This document shows positions 21,035-31,297 of a stretch of 64,000 bases of DNA, piece by piece. Position numbers and translations under genes: made by a program. Each line of letters begins with the position of its first letter. Positions within the stretch are counted from its first letter, which is position 1. The notes under the pieces are model-generated. The model saw nothing but the letters and a program-made list of their open reading frames with translations. It did not search any database and was not told the origin of the DNA. Source of the stretch: Luzula sylvatica (Eukaryota; Streptophyta; Magnoliopsida; Poales; Juncaceae). The stretch lies in NCBI GenBank assembly GCA_946800325.1, contig OX326960.1, positions 18,214,893 to 18,278,892 of the forward strand, in the 5' to 3' direction.

Positions 21035-24000
21035 TTAATCTTTGAGATAGAGCATACCGAGTTTTAGTCTTAGGACGGCGAATTGAGCAAAGGGTAGAGC
21101 TTTAGTGAAGATGTCGGCGATTTGATCAAGCGTGTCTACCCGTTCGAGTTTGACGTCCTCTTTTTCCACGTGATCTCGAATGAAATGATGACGGATGTCT
21201 ATGTGCTTTGTCCGCGAGTGGTGTACGGGATTTTTCGAGATACATATTGCGCTATTATTGTCGCACAATATGGGGATTTTTCGAAAATTTAGCCCGTAAT
21301 CGCCAAGAGTTTGATTTAGCCATAGTAGTTGGGCACAACAACTTCCCGCCGCTACATATTCGGCCTCGGCCGTTGATAGGGCAACGGAGTGTTGTTTTCG
21401 GCTTGACCACGAGACGAGTGACCCGCCCAAGAATTGGCAAGTTCCACTCATACTTTTGCGATCAACCCTAGAACCGGCAAAGTCCGCATCCGTGTACCCT
21501 ATCAAGGTGAGATTTCCACTATGACCATACCAAATCCCTAAGTCGATAGTCCCCTTAAGGTATCGAAAGATGCGTTTTACCGCGGTATAATGGGATACCT
21601 TAGGGTTCGCTTGGAACCGGGCACATAGACATACGGCAAACATAATATCGGGTCTACTTGCCGTAAGATATAATAAACTACCAATCATACCTCGATATTC
21701 CGTTATGTCGAATGATTCTCCATCCTCATCCGCATCTAACTTGGATTCCTTAGCCATGGGTGTATCACTCGTCTTTGTTTGATCTAACCCGAATCGTTTG
21801 AGAAGTTCGCGAGTGTATTTGGATTGGTTGACGAATATTCCCTCGGAGGATTGCTTGACTTGAAGTCCAAGAAAAAATGTGAGCTCCCCCATCATGCTCA
21901 TGGCAAATTCACTATGCATAAGAATAGAAAATTCTTCGGCGAGTGCCGGGTCACTAGATCCAAATATAATATCATCGACATAAATTTGAATAAGCAAAAT
22001 AGATTCTCCCTTTTTACGTGTGAAGAGAGTAGTGTCGGTTTTACCGCGCTCGAATCCGTTGGTTAATAAGAAGGTTGATAGACGCCCATACCACGCTCGA
22101 GGGGCTTGTTTCAACCCATATAGGGCTTTAGAAAGTTTACACACGTGATTCGGGTATTTTGGATCTTTGAATCCCGGGGGTTGCTCGACGTAGACTTCTT
22201 CTTCAATTTCCCCGTTTAGGAACGCACTCTTCACATCCATTTGATAGAGCGTGAATCCTTCGATGGCGGCGTAAGCCAAGAGTAGTCGTATCGATTCCAA
22301 ACGAGCGACGGGAGCAAACGTTTCTTCGAAGTCAATACCTTCTTGTTGTTTGAACCCTTGAGCTACAAGTCTCGCCTTGTTTCGTACTACGTTTCCGTGC
22401 TCGTCTAGCTTGTTTCGATAGATCCATCGAGTGCCGATTATGGACCTTGTCGTTGGTCTTGGTACCAAGGTCCATACTTGATTTCTCTCAAATTGCTCTA
22501 ACTCTTCTTGCATGGCCAAAATCCAATCATCGTCATTATTGGCCTCTTTGAATGATTTCGGTTCGATATGTGAGAGGTAAGCACAATGAGCTACGTAGTT
22601 GTGAATCCGAGACCTAGTCCTAACACCTTCCCTTGGGTCTCCTACGATGTTAGAGAGAGGATGTGCCGATACCTCCCTAAGAACTTCGGGAATTTGGTAT
22701 TGAGGTTCCATTTCTTCTTCCTCTTGATTTTCATGGTCGATTTGGTTTTCCACTTCATCAAGAGTGATGTCGAAAAATCTTCGCTCGAGAGATTTGGATC
22801 CTTGAGGTACCTCCCCTTTTTCTTCTTCTTGAGTACCTACATTTTGAATATCTTTCTCGGCTTCTTTGTTAGTTTCATCGAAATGTACGTGTACGGACTC
22901 ACATACTATACGTGAGGATTTTATGTAAATCCGATACGCTTTACTTGTACTTGAATATCCAACAAAAATTCCCTCAAGCGATTTTGGATCAAGTTTGTCT
23001 ATATTATTTGATTCATCTAAAATGAAACTTTTACACCCAAATACTCTCATATACGAGATGTTTGGATTTTTCCCATACCATAGCTCATAGGGCGTTTTCT
23101 TCAAAAATGGCCTTAGGCTAAGTCGATTTACGACATGACACGCGGTGTTAACCGCTTCGGCCCAAAGATATTTTGGAGAAGGATGCTCATTTAGCATGGT
23201 ACGAGCAAGTTCGATTAACGTTCGATTTTTACGCTCAACTACACCATTTTGTTGAGGTGTGCGAGGAGCGGAAAATTCACGTATATATCCCTTAGTGTGG
23301 CAATACTCATCAAACTTTGCATTTTTGAATTCACCTCCATTATCACTACGAATTGTAATAATGGATGTGTTTCTTTCGTTTTCGACACTCGTGCAAAATT
23401 TGATGAATATGTCACACGTTTCGCTTTTGTGAAGTAAATAATATACCCAAGTAAAGCGTGAATAATCATCAACAATTACGAACATATACCTTTTATTACC
23501 TAGACTCGAGACGCTCATTGGTCCACAAAGGTCGAGATGAATGAGTTGGAGTGGTCGATTTGTCGTGACGGTATCTTTGGATTTGAAACCGGAGGACTTC
23601 GTGTGCTTACCCTTTTCACACGCATCGCATAGTCCCTCCAATTTGAGTTTATGAGATGGCAAACCCCTAATGAGTTCCTTTTTGGATAACCGGTGAATCG
23701 TCTCCATGCATATGTGGCCTAGTCTCCTATGCCACAATCGTGAAGTCGATTCCGATGCGGTGAGACAATGGATTCCCGGCACGAAGGATTCAAAATCGAA
23801 GTAGTACAAATTCTCATGTCGGGTTCCTTTGCACACCGTAGCATTGTCTAAAGTTCGATCAATTAAGCACGATGATTGATCGAATTTTACACAATAACCG
23901 GCATCACATAATTGGCTTATGCTAATTAAGTTATGTTTAAGCCCTATCACAAGGTAGACATTTTCTAAAGTCCAATTAGTGGTTCCTATAGAACCGATGC

Positions 24001-24154
24001 CTACAATTTTACCTTTTTGGTTTCCCCCGAAAGTTACGTCTCCTCCCTTGAAGGGTTTTAGAGATTTGAACATTTCTCGGTTCCAAGTCATGTGTCTAGA
24101 ACAACCACTATCTAGACACCATTTCGATGACTTGTTTGAAGAACTTAGACACAT
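21035..24154 (-). CDS. Element B Pol (protease, integrase, RT, RNase H)
   Basis: 1,039 codons, open throughout. In order: protease [11 protein letters not shown] (from residue 12), integrase zinc-binding LWHRRLGH (near 140), the DDE catalytic core ([27 protein letters not shown]), copia-type RT with [12 protein letters not shown], and RNase H (GYTDADFAG ... STAEAEYVA ... [11 protein letters not shown]). All landmark catalytic residues are present. It shares its reading frame with gag but is separated from it by 132 nt containing in-frame stops, so it needs splicing or another expression route. The ATG used here is simply the first in the open frame. Confidence 0.93.
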   Translation of the reverse strand: MCLSSSNKSSKWCLDSGCSRHMTWNREMFKSLKPFKGGDVTFGGNQKGKIVGIGSIGTTNWTLENVYLVIGLKHNLISISQLCDAGYCVKFDQSSCLIDRTLDNATVCKGTRHENLYYFDFESFVPGIHCLTASESTSRLWHRRLGHICMETIHRLSKKELIRGLPSHKLKLEGLCDACEKGKHTKSSGFKSKDTVTTNRPLQLIHLDLCGPMSVSSLGNKRYMFVIVDDYSRFTWVYYLLHKSETCDIFIKFCTSVENERNTSIITIRSDNGGEFKNAKFDEYCHTKGYIREFSAPRTPQQNGVVERKNRTLIELARTMLNEHPSPKYLWAEAVNTACHVVNRLSLRPFLKKTPYELWYGKNPNISYMRVFGCKSFILDESNNIDKLDPKSLEGIFVGYSSTSKAYRIYIKSSRIVCESVHVHFDETNKEAEKDIQNVGTQEEEKGEVPQGSKSLERRFFDITLDEVENQIDHENQEEEEMEPQYQIPEVLREVSAHPLSNIVGDPREGVRTRSRIHNYVAHCAYLSHIEPKSFKEANNDDDWILAMQEELEQFERNQVWTLVPRPTTRSIIGTRWIYRNKLDEHGNVVRNKARLVAQGFKQQEGIDFEETFAPVARLESIRLLLAYAAIEGFTLYQMDVKSAFLNGEIEEEVYVEQPPGFKDPKYPNHVCKLSKALYGLKQAPRAWYGRLSTFLLTNGFERGKTDTTLFTRKKGESILLIQIYVDDIIFGSSDPALAEEFSILMHSEFAMSMMGELTFFLGLQVKQSSEGIFVNQSKYTRELLKRFGLDQTKTSDTPMAKESKLDADEDGESFDITEYRGMIGSLLYLTASRPDIMFAVCLCARFQANPKVSHYTAVKRIFRYLKGTIDLGIWYGHSGNLTLIGYTDADFAGSRVDRKSMSGTCQFLGGSLVSWSSRKQHSVALSTAEAEYVAAGSCCAQLLWLNQTLGDYGLNFRKIPILCDNNSAICISKNPVHHSRTKHIDIRHHFIRDHVEKEDVKLERVDTLDQIADIFTKALPFAQFAVLRLKLGMLYLKD

Positions 24155-24307
24155 CTACAAGAAATTCATATTAGTTCAAAGTAAAAAGGAAATTAATCTA
24201 ATATGAATTCCTATACTCATACTCCCCCTCAATATTTGGCTTATGGTAATGGTAGTAGGATGAGGGAGAGAGTTGTCACACATGACTTAGGTCATTTTAG
24301 GTCCTAC
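24155..24307 (-). promoter_or_regulatory. Gag-pol gap with intron-like 3' splice site
   Basis: On the minus strand, three in-frame stops (taa at the gag end, then tga and tag) separate the ORFs. The gap ends in a pyrimidine-rich stretch, a branch-point-like aactaat, and ttcttgtag directly before the pol ATG. A donor at gag codon boundary ggt|gta (24,307) would remove 153 nt and keep the frame. The donor is weak and is my inference. Confidence 0.45.
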
Positions 24308-26599
24308 ACCGTATGAGGTGGAGGGACCCATTGTGTGTCTATCTTTACGCATCCATACAAGGTTTGATTTGATTTTTGGATTGCGTAGATCACAACTAGA
24401 GGAGATGTGTCCTAATTTACAACAATAATTGCAAAATGCAATCGTTGGTTTGTTGATGGTTTCGGAACTCTTGACAAAATGATTCGAGAGTTGGTTTGAG
24501 TAGCCTCTCCGTTGAATTATCGGTTTGATTGTTTTGGCAAAATTATTTGTTTGAAAATGTTTTTGTGTGTTGTTGTAATGTTTGGGAGCCCTTGTTTGAT
24601 ATGTTGCTTCGGTGTGGTGATTCACCTCGTAGAAATAACCATTTGGTCCCCGTTTGACCAAGCAATCGGATCGTCCCAAATTGTTACGTCTATGAGGTGT
24701 ATATTGTGTAAAATGATTATTCCTATTATTACTTATAACATTTTTATGTTGTTCTACTTTTACACTTTTACCCTTGGTATAGTCACGGTACATTAAAGCA
24801 TTTCCGTGACTATGTGTTCGATTGTTCTCCCATTTTGATTTTTGATTTTTGGATTTTGAAGGACCGGGTTTATTACCGTTATTCTTCTTAAATCCTAAAC
24901 CGGATTTGTCATTGGGCTTTTGTCCCATTAATGACCCTTTCAAAACTTCGTCCAATGAAGGAGTGCTAGGTGCAATAGATGCACAAGCCCTCTTCAAGGA
25001 TTCATTTTCAACTTTTGAATTTTGAAGTTCGACTTTTAGGTGTGATATCTCGCTTTTAAGAGCTTGACATTCACATTTTGAAAAACCTTGAAATTCGTTC
25101 AATTGTGCTTGGTATGATTTAACCGATAATTCTAAAGAGGCTACCTTTGTCTTGAGAGCTAGTATCGTGCTCTCAATCTCACCCTCATTTTGACAAGGTT
25201 CATCGACATCTCTTAGGAGTGCGTCGAATGACTCAAGCTCTAAGTTTGAGTTGAATTCAAATGATGGACACGAATTTGAGATTTGTTCTATTGAATTAAT
25301 TATGGGTTTGAGATATACCTCATGACCGAGGTCATGTGACGAGTTTGACGTAGAGGCGATAGAAGTGACTCTTGAAGATTGATGAACATGGGGTTCCGAT
25401 GTTGGTGCTCGTTGGAGAAGCATTGCTTGAATTGCTCTTTCAACAACTTCGTCTACCGATGGAGTGATTTCCGCCATTAATGCTAGGTTTGCGATCTCAT
25501 GGTCTGAGTTGCATTCCGAGTCGGATGAGATGCTTGATGCATCCGATTCTCCCCATCTTCCTACATGAGCTTTATATGCCTTTTTCTTTTTAAAATCTTT
25601 ACCTTTGTCCTTGTGTCGTTCGTCGCGACCTTTGTCTTCCCTTCGCCTTTCATGTCGAGGTTCGCGCCTTTCCTTATCTTTGCGCTCGTCGTCCTTCTTG
25701 TTCCAAGGAGCGTGTTCGGGGTGAAGGGTCCAACACGTCTCGATTGTGTGACCCTTCTTGTTGCACTCAAAGCAATATGGCTTCAAGTTTTGTCGTTTGC
25801 GGTTTTCGTTGAACCGCCTTTCATGTGACCTAAATTCACGAAATTTTCTTACCAAAAGAGCTATTTCGCTCTCATCATCGCTCGCATCTATGGCGGGTAG
25901 AGCCACGGCCTTTGGGCGAGAGGTTGAAGCATTTTCTTGAGTGAGTTGCTTGAGTCGAGCTTCGAAGTTTCGGAAGTAACTTACCAATTCTTCGGGCGAC
26001 ATGTCTTGTGTAGCCATCATCGTCTCCAATGCCACTCGTAGAGTCTCCCAACTCATTGGCATTGCTCGAATCAATTTACCTACAACTCGAGAGTTTGTTA
26101 GGGACTCTCCAAGAGCGGTGAATCCGTTTTTGATATGATTCATACGAAGGTACATATCATCTACGGATTCGCCCTCGATCATTCGGAAACTATCAAATTG
26201 TTGTTCAAGTCCCATAAGATTGGTCCTTTTCATTTGATTGTTCCCTTCAAATCGATTTAGGAGAGCTCGCCACATTTGATGAGAGGTATCACATCCATCT
26301 ACCAAAACGGAGAGTGATCCTACCATGTTGGTGAGAATTAAATTTTGGGCATAGATGTCGGAGGTTTGGTTATTCATTGAATCGGGTGATAGAAGTGTTT
26401 TCCCTTCGGCATCGGTAGTAGAGTTGATTATGAAACCATCTTCTACTATCGATTTTAGGCCTTGTATGGAAAACACATTCAACATGCATCGTTTCCAAAC
26501 ATTCCAATTTTTACCGTCCAATTCCTTGGGATAGGTAAGTTGCATTTTGGGAACGGTAGTATTGGCCATAATCGTATACAAGTTGTCAATTTTACTCAA
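24287..26599 (-). CDS. Element B Gag
   Basis: 770 codons, an unusually long copia Gag. The N-terminus has the plant copia gag pattern (LTYPKELDGKNWNVW, then a UBN2-like helical region to about residue 220). A CCHC zinc knuckle, CFECNKKGHTIETC, spans 276-289, followed by a highly charged K/R/E/D region (about 295-345). A predicted coiled coil lies near residues 490-550, and a second knuckle-like CNYCCKLGHISSSC lies near the C-terminus. The first ATG is only 18 nt after the primer-binding site; the Met at residue 11 is an alternative start. It packages element RNA in a virus-like particle, as known for the family. Confidence 0.9.
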   Translation of the reverse strand: MSKIDNLYTIMANTTVPKMQLTYPKELDGKNWNVWKRCMLNVFSIQGLKSIVEDGFIINSTTDAEGKTLLSPDSMNNQTSDIYAQNLILTNMVGSLSVLVDGCDTSHQMWRALLNRFEGNNQMKRTNLMGLEQQFDSFRMIEGESVDDMYLRMNHIKNGFTALGESLTNSRVVGKLIRAMPMSWETLRVALETMMATQDMSPEELVSYFRNFEARLKQLTQENASTSRPKAVALPAIDASDDESEIALLVRKFREFRSHERRFNENRKRQNLKPYCFECNKKGHTIETCWTLHPEHAPWNKKDDERKDKERREPRHERRREDKGRDERHKDKGKDFKKKKAYKAHVGRWGESDASSISSDSECNSDHEIANLALMAEITPSVDEVVERAIQAMLLQRAPTSEPHVHQSSRVTSIASTSNSSHDLGHEVYLKPIINSIEQISNSCPSFEFNSNLELESFDALLRDVDEPCQNEGEIESTILALKTKVASLELSVKSYQAQLNEFQGFSKCECQALKSEISHLKVELQNSKVENESLKRACASIAPSTPSLDEVLKGSLMGQKPNDKSGLGFKKNNGNKPGPSKSKNQKSKWENNRTHSHGNALMYRDYTKGKSVKVEQHKNVISNNRNNHFTQYTPHRRNNLGRSDCLVKRGPNGYFYEVNHHTEATYQTRAPKHYNNTQKHFQTNNFAKTIKPIIQRRGYSNQLSNHFVKSSETINKPTIAFCNYCCKLGHISSSCDLRNPKIKSNLVWMRKDRHTMGPSTSYGVGPKMT

Positions 26600-26617
26600 A
26601 GAGACGGTTAGTATTTC

Positions 26618-26629
26618 GCTCTGATACCA
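26618..26629 (-). other. Primer-binding site of element B (tRNA-iMet)
   Basis: Minus-strand tggtatcagagc, complementary to the 3' end of plant initiator tRNA-Met, two bases inside the 5' LTR. This fixes the element's orientation. Confidence 0.93.
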
Positions 26630-26631
26630 AT

Positions 26632-28123
26632 TGTTGGTTAATTCTAACCTAGAGGGGGGTGAATAGGTAATCCTAGTATATAATTCTCGATTATGATATA
26701 CCGATTCTAAATTATTGCGGAAGCTAAAAATGATATAATTGAAATTGAGAAAATACCGAACACTTTGAACACGCGATATTTGATAACGGAGTTCGGTAGG
26801 TGGTTGCTTTGTAGCTTTAACTCACCGTCTACTTGCTCAATCGACCGATTCGATTGAATACAAGTACCTACGTCTCCGGGGATGCCTTGCGCCTTTTTCG
26901 GCTTTCGATTGAATTCCCGAATCACTCTTACAAGGTTTTGCCGAGATTGATTTACACGTTATTCTATCAATCTCTAGCGGGCTTTACACTCTTGATGCTA
27001 GCCTATTACACTTCTAATACGAACTAAACGTGATCGGTCACGCAAGTTGGGAATCGTATTTGGTGGAGGAATGGAAGGAAATAATCTCTAAGAATGTTTA
27101 GAAGATTATGAGCTCAAAGGATTTAGCAAGTATTCTCTCTTGTAAGTGTGGAAATTAGATTGAAAAAAGTTGGAGAGAGAAAAGAGGGAAAGGTTCTATT
27201 TATAGAACACATAGACCCTTCCCAGAACTTGCATTTTTCGTAATGTCCGTTATAACGAACTTAATGTCCGTTACAACGGACCAAAAGTCAAACTAGCCGT
27301 TATGGCTGTTACATTCGAATTTTTACATACTCCGTTACAACGTAATATATGTCCGTTATAACGGAACCCTGTGTTATGTAGTTCGTTGTAACGGACTGAC
27401 ACGTCCGTTGCAACGGACTTCATTCTGAGAACTTCTCTTCAGTTTGAGTTTAATTCCCGTTGTAACGGAGTAAGTTCCGTTACAACGGATATGAAGAGAA
27501 TTCTATTGAGCTGAAATGGCTTCAATGTCCGTTATAACGAACATACATGTCCGTTGTAACGGACATACTTCTGTGACATCCTTCAAGTTTGATTTTAATT
27601 AGCGTTGTAACGGACCTCATTCCGTTGCAACGCTTTTCTAAGTCCGTTATAACGGATTGGTTAATCCGTTGTAACGGACTATACTGTGTTTTCTTTCTTG
27701 AATAGGACGAGCATGTCCGTTATAACGGACACTGAGTTCCGTTGTAACGGACATCCTTATTTCAGCATTTTATATCAATTCAGGATTTCGATTACATTTA
27801 TTTGACTTTTGTTTTGAGCTTAATCATACATAAACAAGTTTAGGGATACCTATACTGTGTTTTGGTGATTAGATTGATATCCCAACTTGCGGAATCTTCG
27901 ATGTCTTGATTCCATGATTCTTCTACGTCTTGATCTTCTTTGCGAATCTTCGACGTCTTGTACTTCTTTGCGATTCTTCGACGTCTTATTCTTCTTTGCG
28001 ATTCTTCGACTTCTTATTGCATTTTGTACCTATATATATCCTATACACCAATCTCGATAGATCTTGTTAGTAATATCGACATTGTTTTTGAGATAATCAA
28101 ACAATCGGAAATTTGAATCAACA
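26632..28123 (-). repeat. 5' LTR of element B (1,492 bp)
   Basis: Identical by eye to the left LTR except for one 45-bp deletion after 'ttccgttacaacg' (near 27,488), between two copies of the palindrome. This leaves 16 palindromes, at 27,246-27,752. Confidence 0.92.
27246..27752. repeat. Array of 16 CGTT-RY-AACG palindromes
   Basis: The same array as in the left LTR minus two motifs lost in the 45-bp deletion. The composite pair with the attggttaat spacer is at 27,642-27,679. Confidence 0.92.
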
Positions 28124-28393
28124 CAAATACCATTATGGCCAAAACCGATTCCACCTGTATCAATACATTGTGATAATCAGGCCACACTATCTAGAGCATA
28201 TAGTGAAATATATAATGGTAAGTCTCGACATATTGGTCGAAGACACAGTACGGTGAGACAATTAATTACTAGTGGAGTAATTAGTATTGACTTTGTAAGA
28301 TCTCACCAAAATTTGGCTGATCCGTTAACAAAACCTCTTGCAAGAGATATGTTGTACAAAACAACTAAAGGGATGGGACTTAAGCCCGTATAA
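28124..28393 (+). CDS. Element A Gag-Pol, RNase H C-terminal part (resumed)
   Basis: After removal of element B and one caaat, the frame of 13,345-16,715 continues here without a shift: IHCDNQATLSRA, SRHIGRRHSTVR, NLADPLTKPLARD, then a taa stop at 28,391-28,393. These are the expected distal RNase H motifs of copia Pol. It is the separated C-terminus of a broken gene. Confidence 0.9.
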   Translation, partial: QIPLWPKPIPPVSIHCDNQATLSRAYSEIYNGKSRHIGRRHSTVRQLITSGVISIDFVRSHQNLADPLTKPLARDMLYKTTKGMGLKPV

Positions 28394-28946
28394 GAATATC
28401 ACAGATAACAAAACTTCAACTAAACATTTGGTACAACGCCAGATCTTTAGTTCAATGATCGATTTTGTTAAACTTGTGATGCAAGCACTTTTGAAAATTT
28501 TGCCATCCCAGGAAATAAGTGCTTGGACCGTAATGTAAAAAGAAGAAGGATGAGCACAAGCTCATAATAGACCTATTTTAAAGTGTTTTAATTACGGGAC
28601 ACTTGTGAGTCTACCTATGTGGATGAGAAGTGGGGCCGCTTCTTAGAGTCAGGGCTTAACTCTTAAAGCATCCATGAAACAGGATATAGACGCATGGCCA
28701 TTAACGCGTCGGCAATATAAACATCTATTAGGATATGATATTCTATGTGTGAGATATATCCGGTTGGTCAAATATGATATTTGGTTCAAAGACTTGTCTA
28801 CCAGATTATTCTGATCAACTTTGATAAATTATCACTAAGTAATGGTTCAAATCGAGAGATACCTTTATTTATGCGTAGAAACTCCAGGACTATCAAAGAT
28901 CTGTAAAAATATTTTATTTTCTTTTATTTTGAAAATGGTGGGGCAA
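28394..28946 (+). other. Element A 3' untranslated region and polypurine tract
   Basis: A 550-bp non-coding tail ends in gaaaatggtggggcaa immediately before the 3' LTR; this is the plus-strand primer (PPT). Nothing else is recognised. Confidence 0.75.
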
Positions 28947-29753
28947 TGTTAATGATTTTCAAAATAAATTTTATTTTTAATGAAATAAATTTTGTTTTAG
29001 AAATTTTATTTTAGAAAATTAACAAGATTTATTTGACTTGTATATTTTTAATCTCTTAATGACATGATTATATCTTAATGATCATGATTATATACTATGG
29101 GCACCATCCATGGTATTGTACCCATGGTATTGGTCACCATCCATGGTATTGTACCCATGGTATTGATTACCATCCATGGTTTTGTGTGGGGCACCACCCA
29201 TGACTATGCTATATATATACCCCCCCTTCCATTGTAATTGATGTGAGTTCAAGGAAAGAGAATTGAAATTATTCATTCTCTTATCTTTCTTTCTTGATTA
29301 CTCCAAATAAAGAAAAAGACACCACAAATACTCCAAAGAATGAAAGAGGAAAAAGAATACCATTCAAGAAAGAAAAAGAGGAAAGAAGAGATACAATCTT
29401 ATACAAGTCTTATACTTCTCGGTTAATTTTCTTACAGATCCACTTCAAATAAATTACTGCAGAATTTATTTGGCAAGTGTTACGATAGTCCTGATATTTT
29501 CGAGTAGGTGTTTGGGTCTGATTTCGTTTGTGCAAACGCAGTCAGAAAAGCTACTGTATCCTGGAAGGCTATTCGTTGGACCCGTTGCACACCAAATAAT
29601 ATAATTGGTGGGGACGAATAAGTCTTTAAGGACAGCGACATTGTAACGCGAATAGTAGCCATTTTTAATTACCATTCTCTCTGATTTATTCACTTACCAT
29701 CTATAAGTGCCATTATCTCATATTTACAATACTTACCAAAATAACCACCAACA
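28947..29753 (+). repeat. 3' LTR of element A (807 bp)
   Basis: Matches the 5' LTR apart from one fewer 30-bp ccatggtattg unit and one visible substitution (g/t in the ccattgtaa-ggatg region). It ends ccaccaaca and is followed by the target duplication tgaac. Confidence 0.92.
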
Positions 29754-30010
29754 TGAACGGGCGTTGGGCGAATAGATGAGACTTGGTTTCTAAAGTTTGT
29801 GAACATATGACACACGTCGTCCCGTACGGCCAGTTTCTTTTAGGTAGGTTTTCTTGGCTTAATATTCGGTTATGAAATACGAGCCATATGAATAATTTTA
29901 TTTTGAGTAATATTCTCGTCAAGGACTTGTACTGTCCAATATTTTGTGGTTATATCCGGATACATAATGAAATTGTAAACTTTTTTAGTTTGTTATCTCT
30001 ATCTGTGTTC
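29754..30010 (-). mobile_element. LINE ORF2 zf-RVT fragment, right of element A
   Basis: Minus-strand reading: IWLVFHNRILSQENLPKRNW, then CVICSQTLETKSHLF, the zinc-binding domain that follows reverse transcriptase in plant LINEs (one expected Cys is now Arg). Its continuation lies at 12,373-12,484. Upstream parts (to about 30,010) match 7,850-7,970. Confidence 0.75.
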
Positions 30011-31297
30011 TTGAAGTTTAGCACTGTGCTTTCAAATTTGAGTGGAAACATCTTATTCCATATTTGTCATGTAAATTCCATGTCTTTCTCTCACATTCTA
30101 TCTTCTCTAACGTGTCCTCGACGGGGTCTAGATGAGAAGAGATGTGATATGCTGACACACTAGATATTTAGTTTTACAATATCATTTTAAACTTGTGCAT
30201 AACTAACTAACTAACTAAAGAGGATATTAGTTCACATATATTTCATGAGATAAAATATTATAAAAAGTTTAGAGGATTTACATGACCATACAGAGTTTAA
30301 TTACGTGATAATTTTTTGACGAAAATCACATGAGAATTTTCAAAATGATAATGTTTTGCTCATAATAATCTCTAGTATATATCTCTAAAAATTGAGGGTC
30401 TGGGTTCTTGAGGCCATTAACATAATTATCCTAATGAAAATATTTACGATGCTGATATATATCGGATATTAGATGAAAACTGAATTAAAGATATAAATTG
30501 AGGACTTACGAGAGATTTGACGGATTTCTAGGAGTCGCATGATACTGCGCAGAAAGAAACAAATTGAGGACCCAATTGTAAAACTAGTTTATTAATCCAT
30601 TGAGGTAATTAAGTGCAGTAATTTGGATTCAACGAATCTATATTTTTCGTCGTCTCCTTTTTTCAGTTAGAGAAATTAATATCTCACTAACATTTGATAT
30701 TTTCGGTACGAAGATCAATTTTTGTTGCGCGAACTTCTGGTTGATGAGAATATCGTAAGAAACCAGGTAATTAAAGAAGTTTTGTTAATGTTCATTAGTT
30801 TTCTTATTATACTTTGTAATATCATGTAATTTCTTGTTTTCCAAATTCATGAATAGAATTGCGTTCGGATCAGAGCGCAAATAAGATGAATCAATGCAGT
30901 TCCTAGACATGAATTCAAGATTACACGAACAAAAACTTCCAATAATTTTATTTTTTTGTAGCACTCAAAATGAATTTGTTTAGCCAGACTAAAATTAGTC
31001 CAAGTTAGAGTTTAGAAAACCTAATTTTATCTTAAATTAAATATATTTCTAATCGATTTATTTCTGTGCATTTTAATTTAATCTCGTAATTTCATATCAA
31101 ATTAATAAATTTTATCATAGGACCAGGCCCAGACCAGTACATATTAAAGCCCAATAATATTAACGGGTTCGGGTATTATCATAAAAGGACCATCAACCCG
31201 ATATCTCATTAGTCCGTTTTCTCCTTTCGTCTTCTTCTGCCAAGCACTAAACCCTAGCTCGCTCCCACACACTCATTCTCTCCTATCCTATCCAACA
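30011..31297 (+). promoter_or_regulatory. CTNNBL1 upstream region
   Basis: This holds the reference copy of the block repeated at 3.2-6.4 and 7.4-10 kb. Near the gene are two TGGGC(C/T)-type site II motifs (about 31,127 and 31,149, as their complements) and the telo-box aaaccctag at 31,249-31,257, then a CT-rich leader before the ATG at 31,298. Site II plus telo-box is common in plant housekeeping promoters. No clear TATA box is seen. Confidence 0.5.

Larger units (their letters stand above)
16716..28123 (-). mobile_element. Copia element B, SIRE/Maximus-like, with an extra ORF, nested in element A
   Basis: The LTRs at 16,716-18,252 and 26,632-28,123 flank, on the minus strand, a tRNA-iMet primer-binding site (26,618-26,629), gag (24,287-26,599), pol (21,035-24,154), a third ORF (18,764-20,167) and a polypurine tract (18,255-18,266). 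The target duplication is caaat (16,711-16,715 and 28,124-28,128). The LTRs look identical except for a 45-bp deletion in the right copy, and the ORFs are open, so this is a very young, possibly active element. A long LTR, a separate ORF after pol and the PPT pattern suggest the SIRE/Maximus lineage; that lineage call is an inference. Confidence 0.93.
12485..29753 (+). mobile_element. Copia element A (Ty1/copia LTR retrotransposon), host of nested element B
   Basis: This is a complete LTR element on the + strand: LTRs at 12,485-13,321 and 28,947-29,753, both TG...CA, flanked by the perfect 5-bp target duplication tgaac (12,480-12,484 and 29,754-29,758). Its internal region codes for one Gag-Pol polyprotein and ends in a polypurine tract just before the 3' LTR. 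It is split by element B (16,716-28,123). Its LTRs differ by one 30-bp repeat unit and only about one substitution that I noticed, so insertion was recent. It sits inside an older LINE fragment. Confidence 0.93.
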
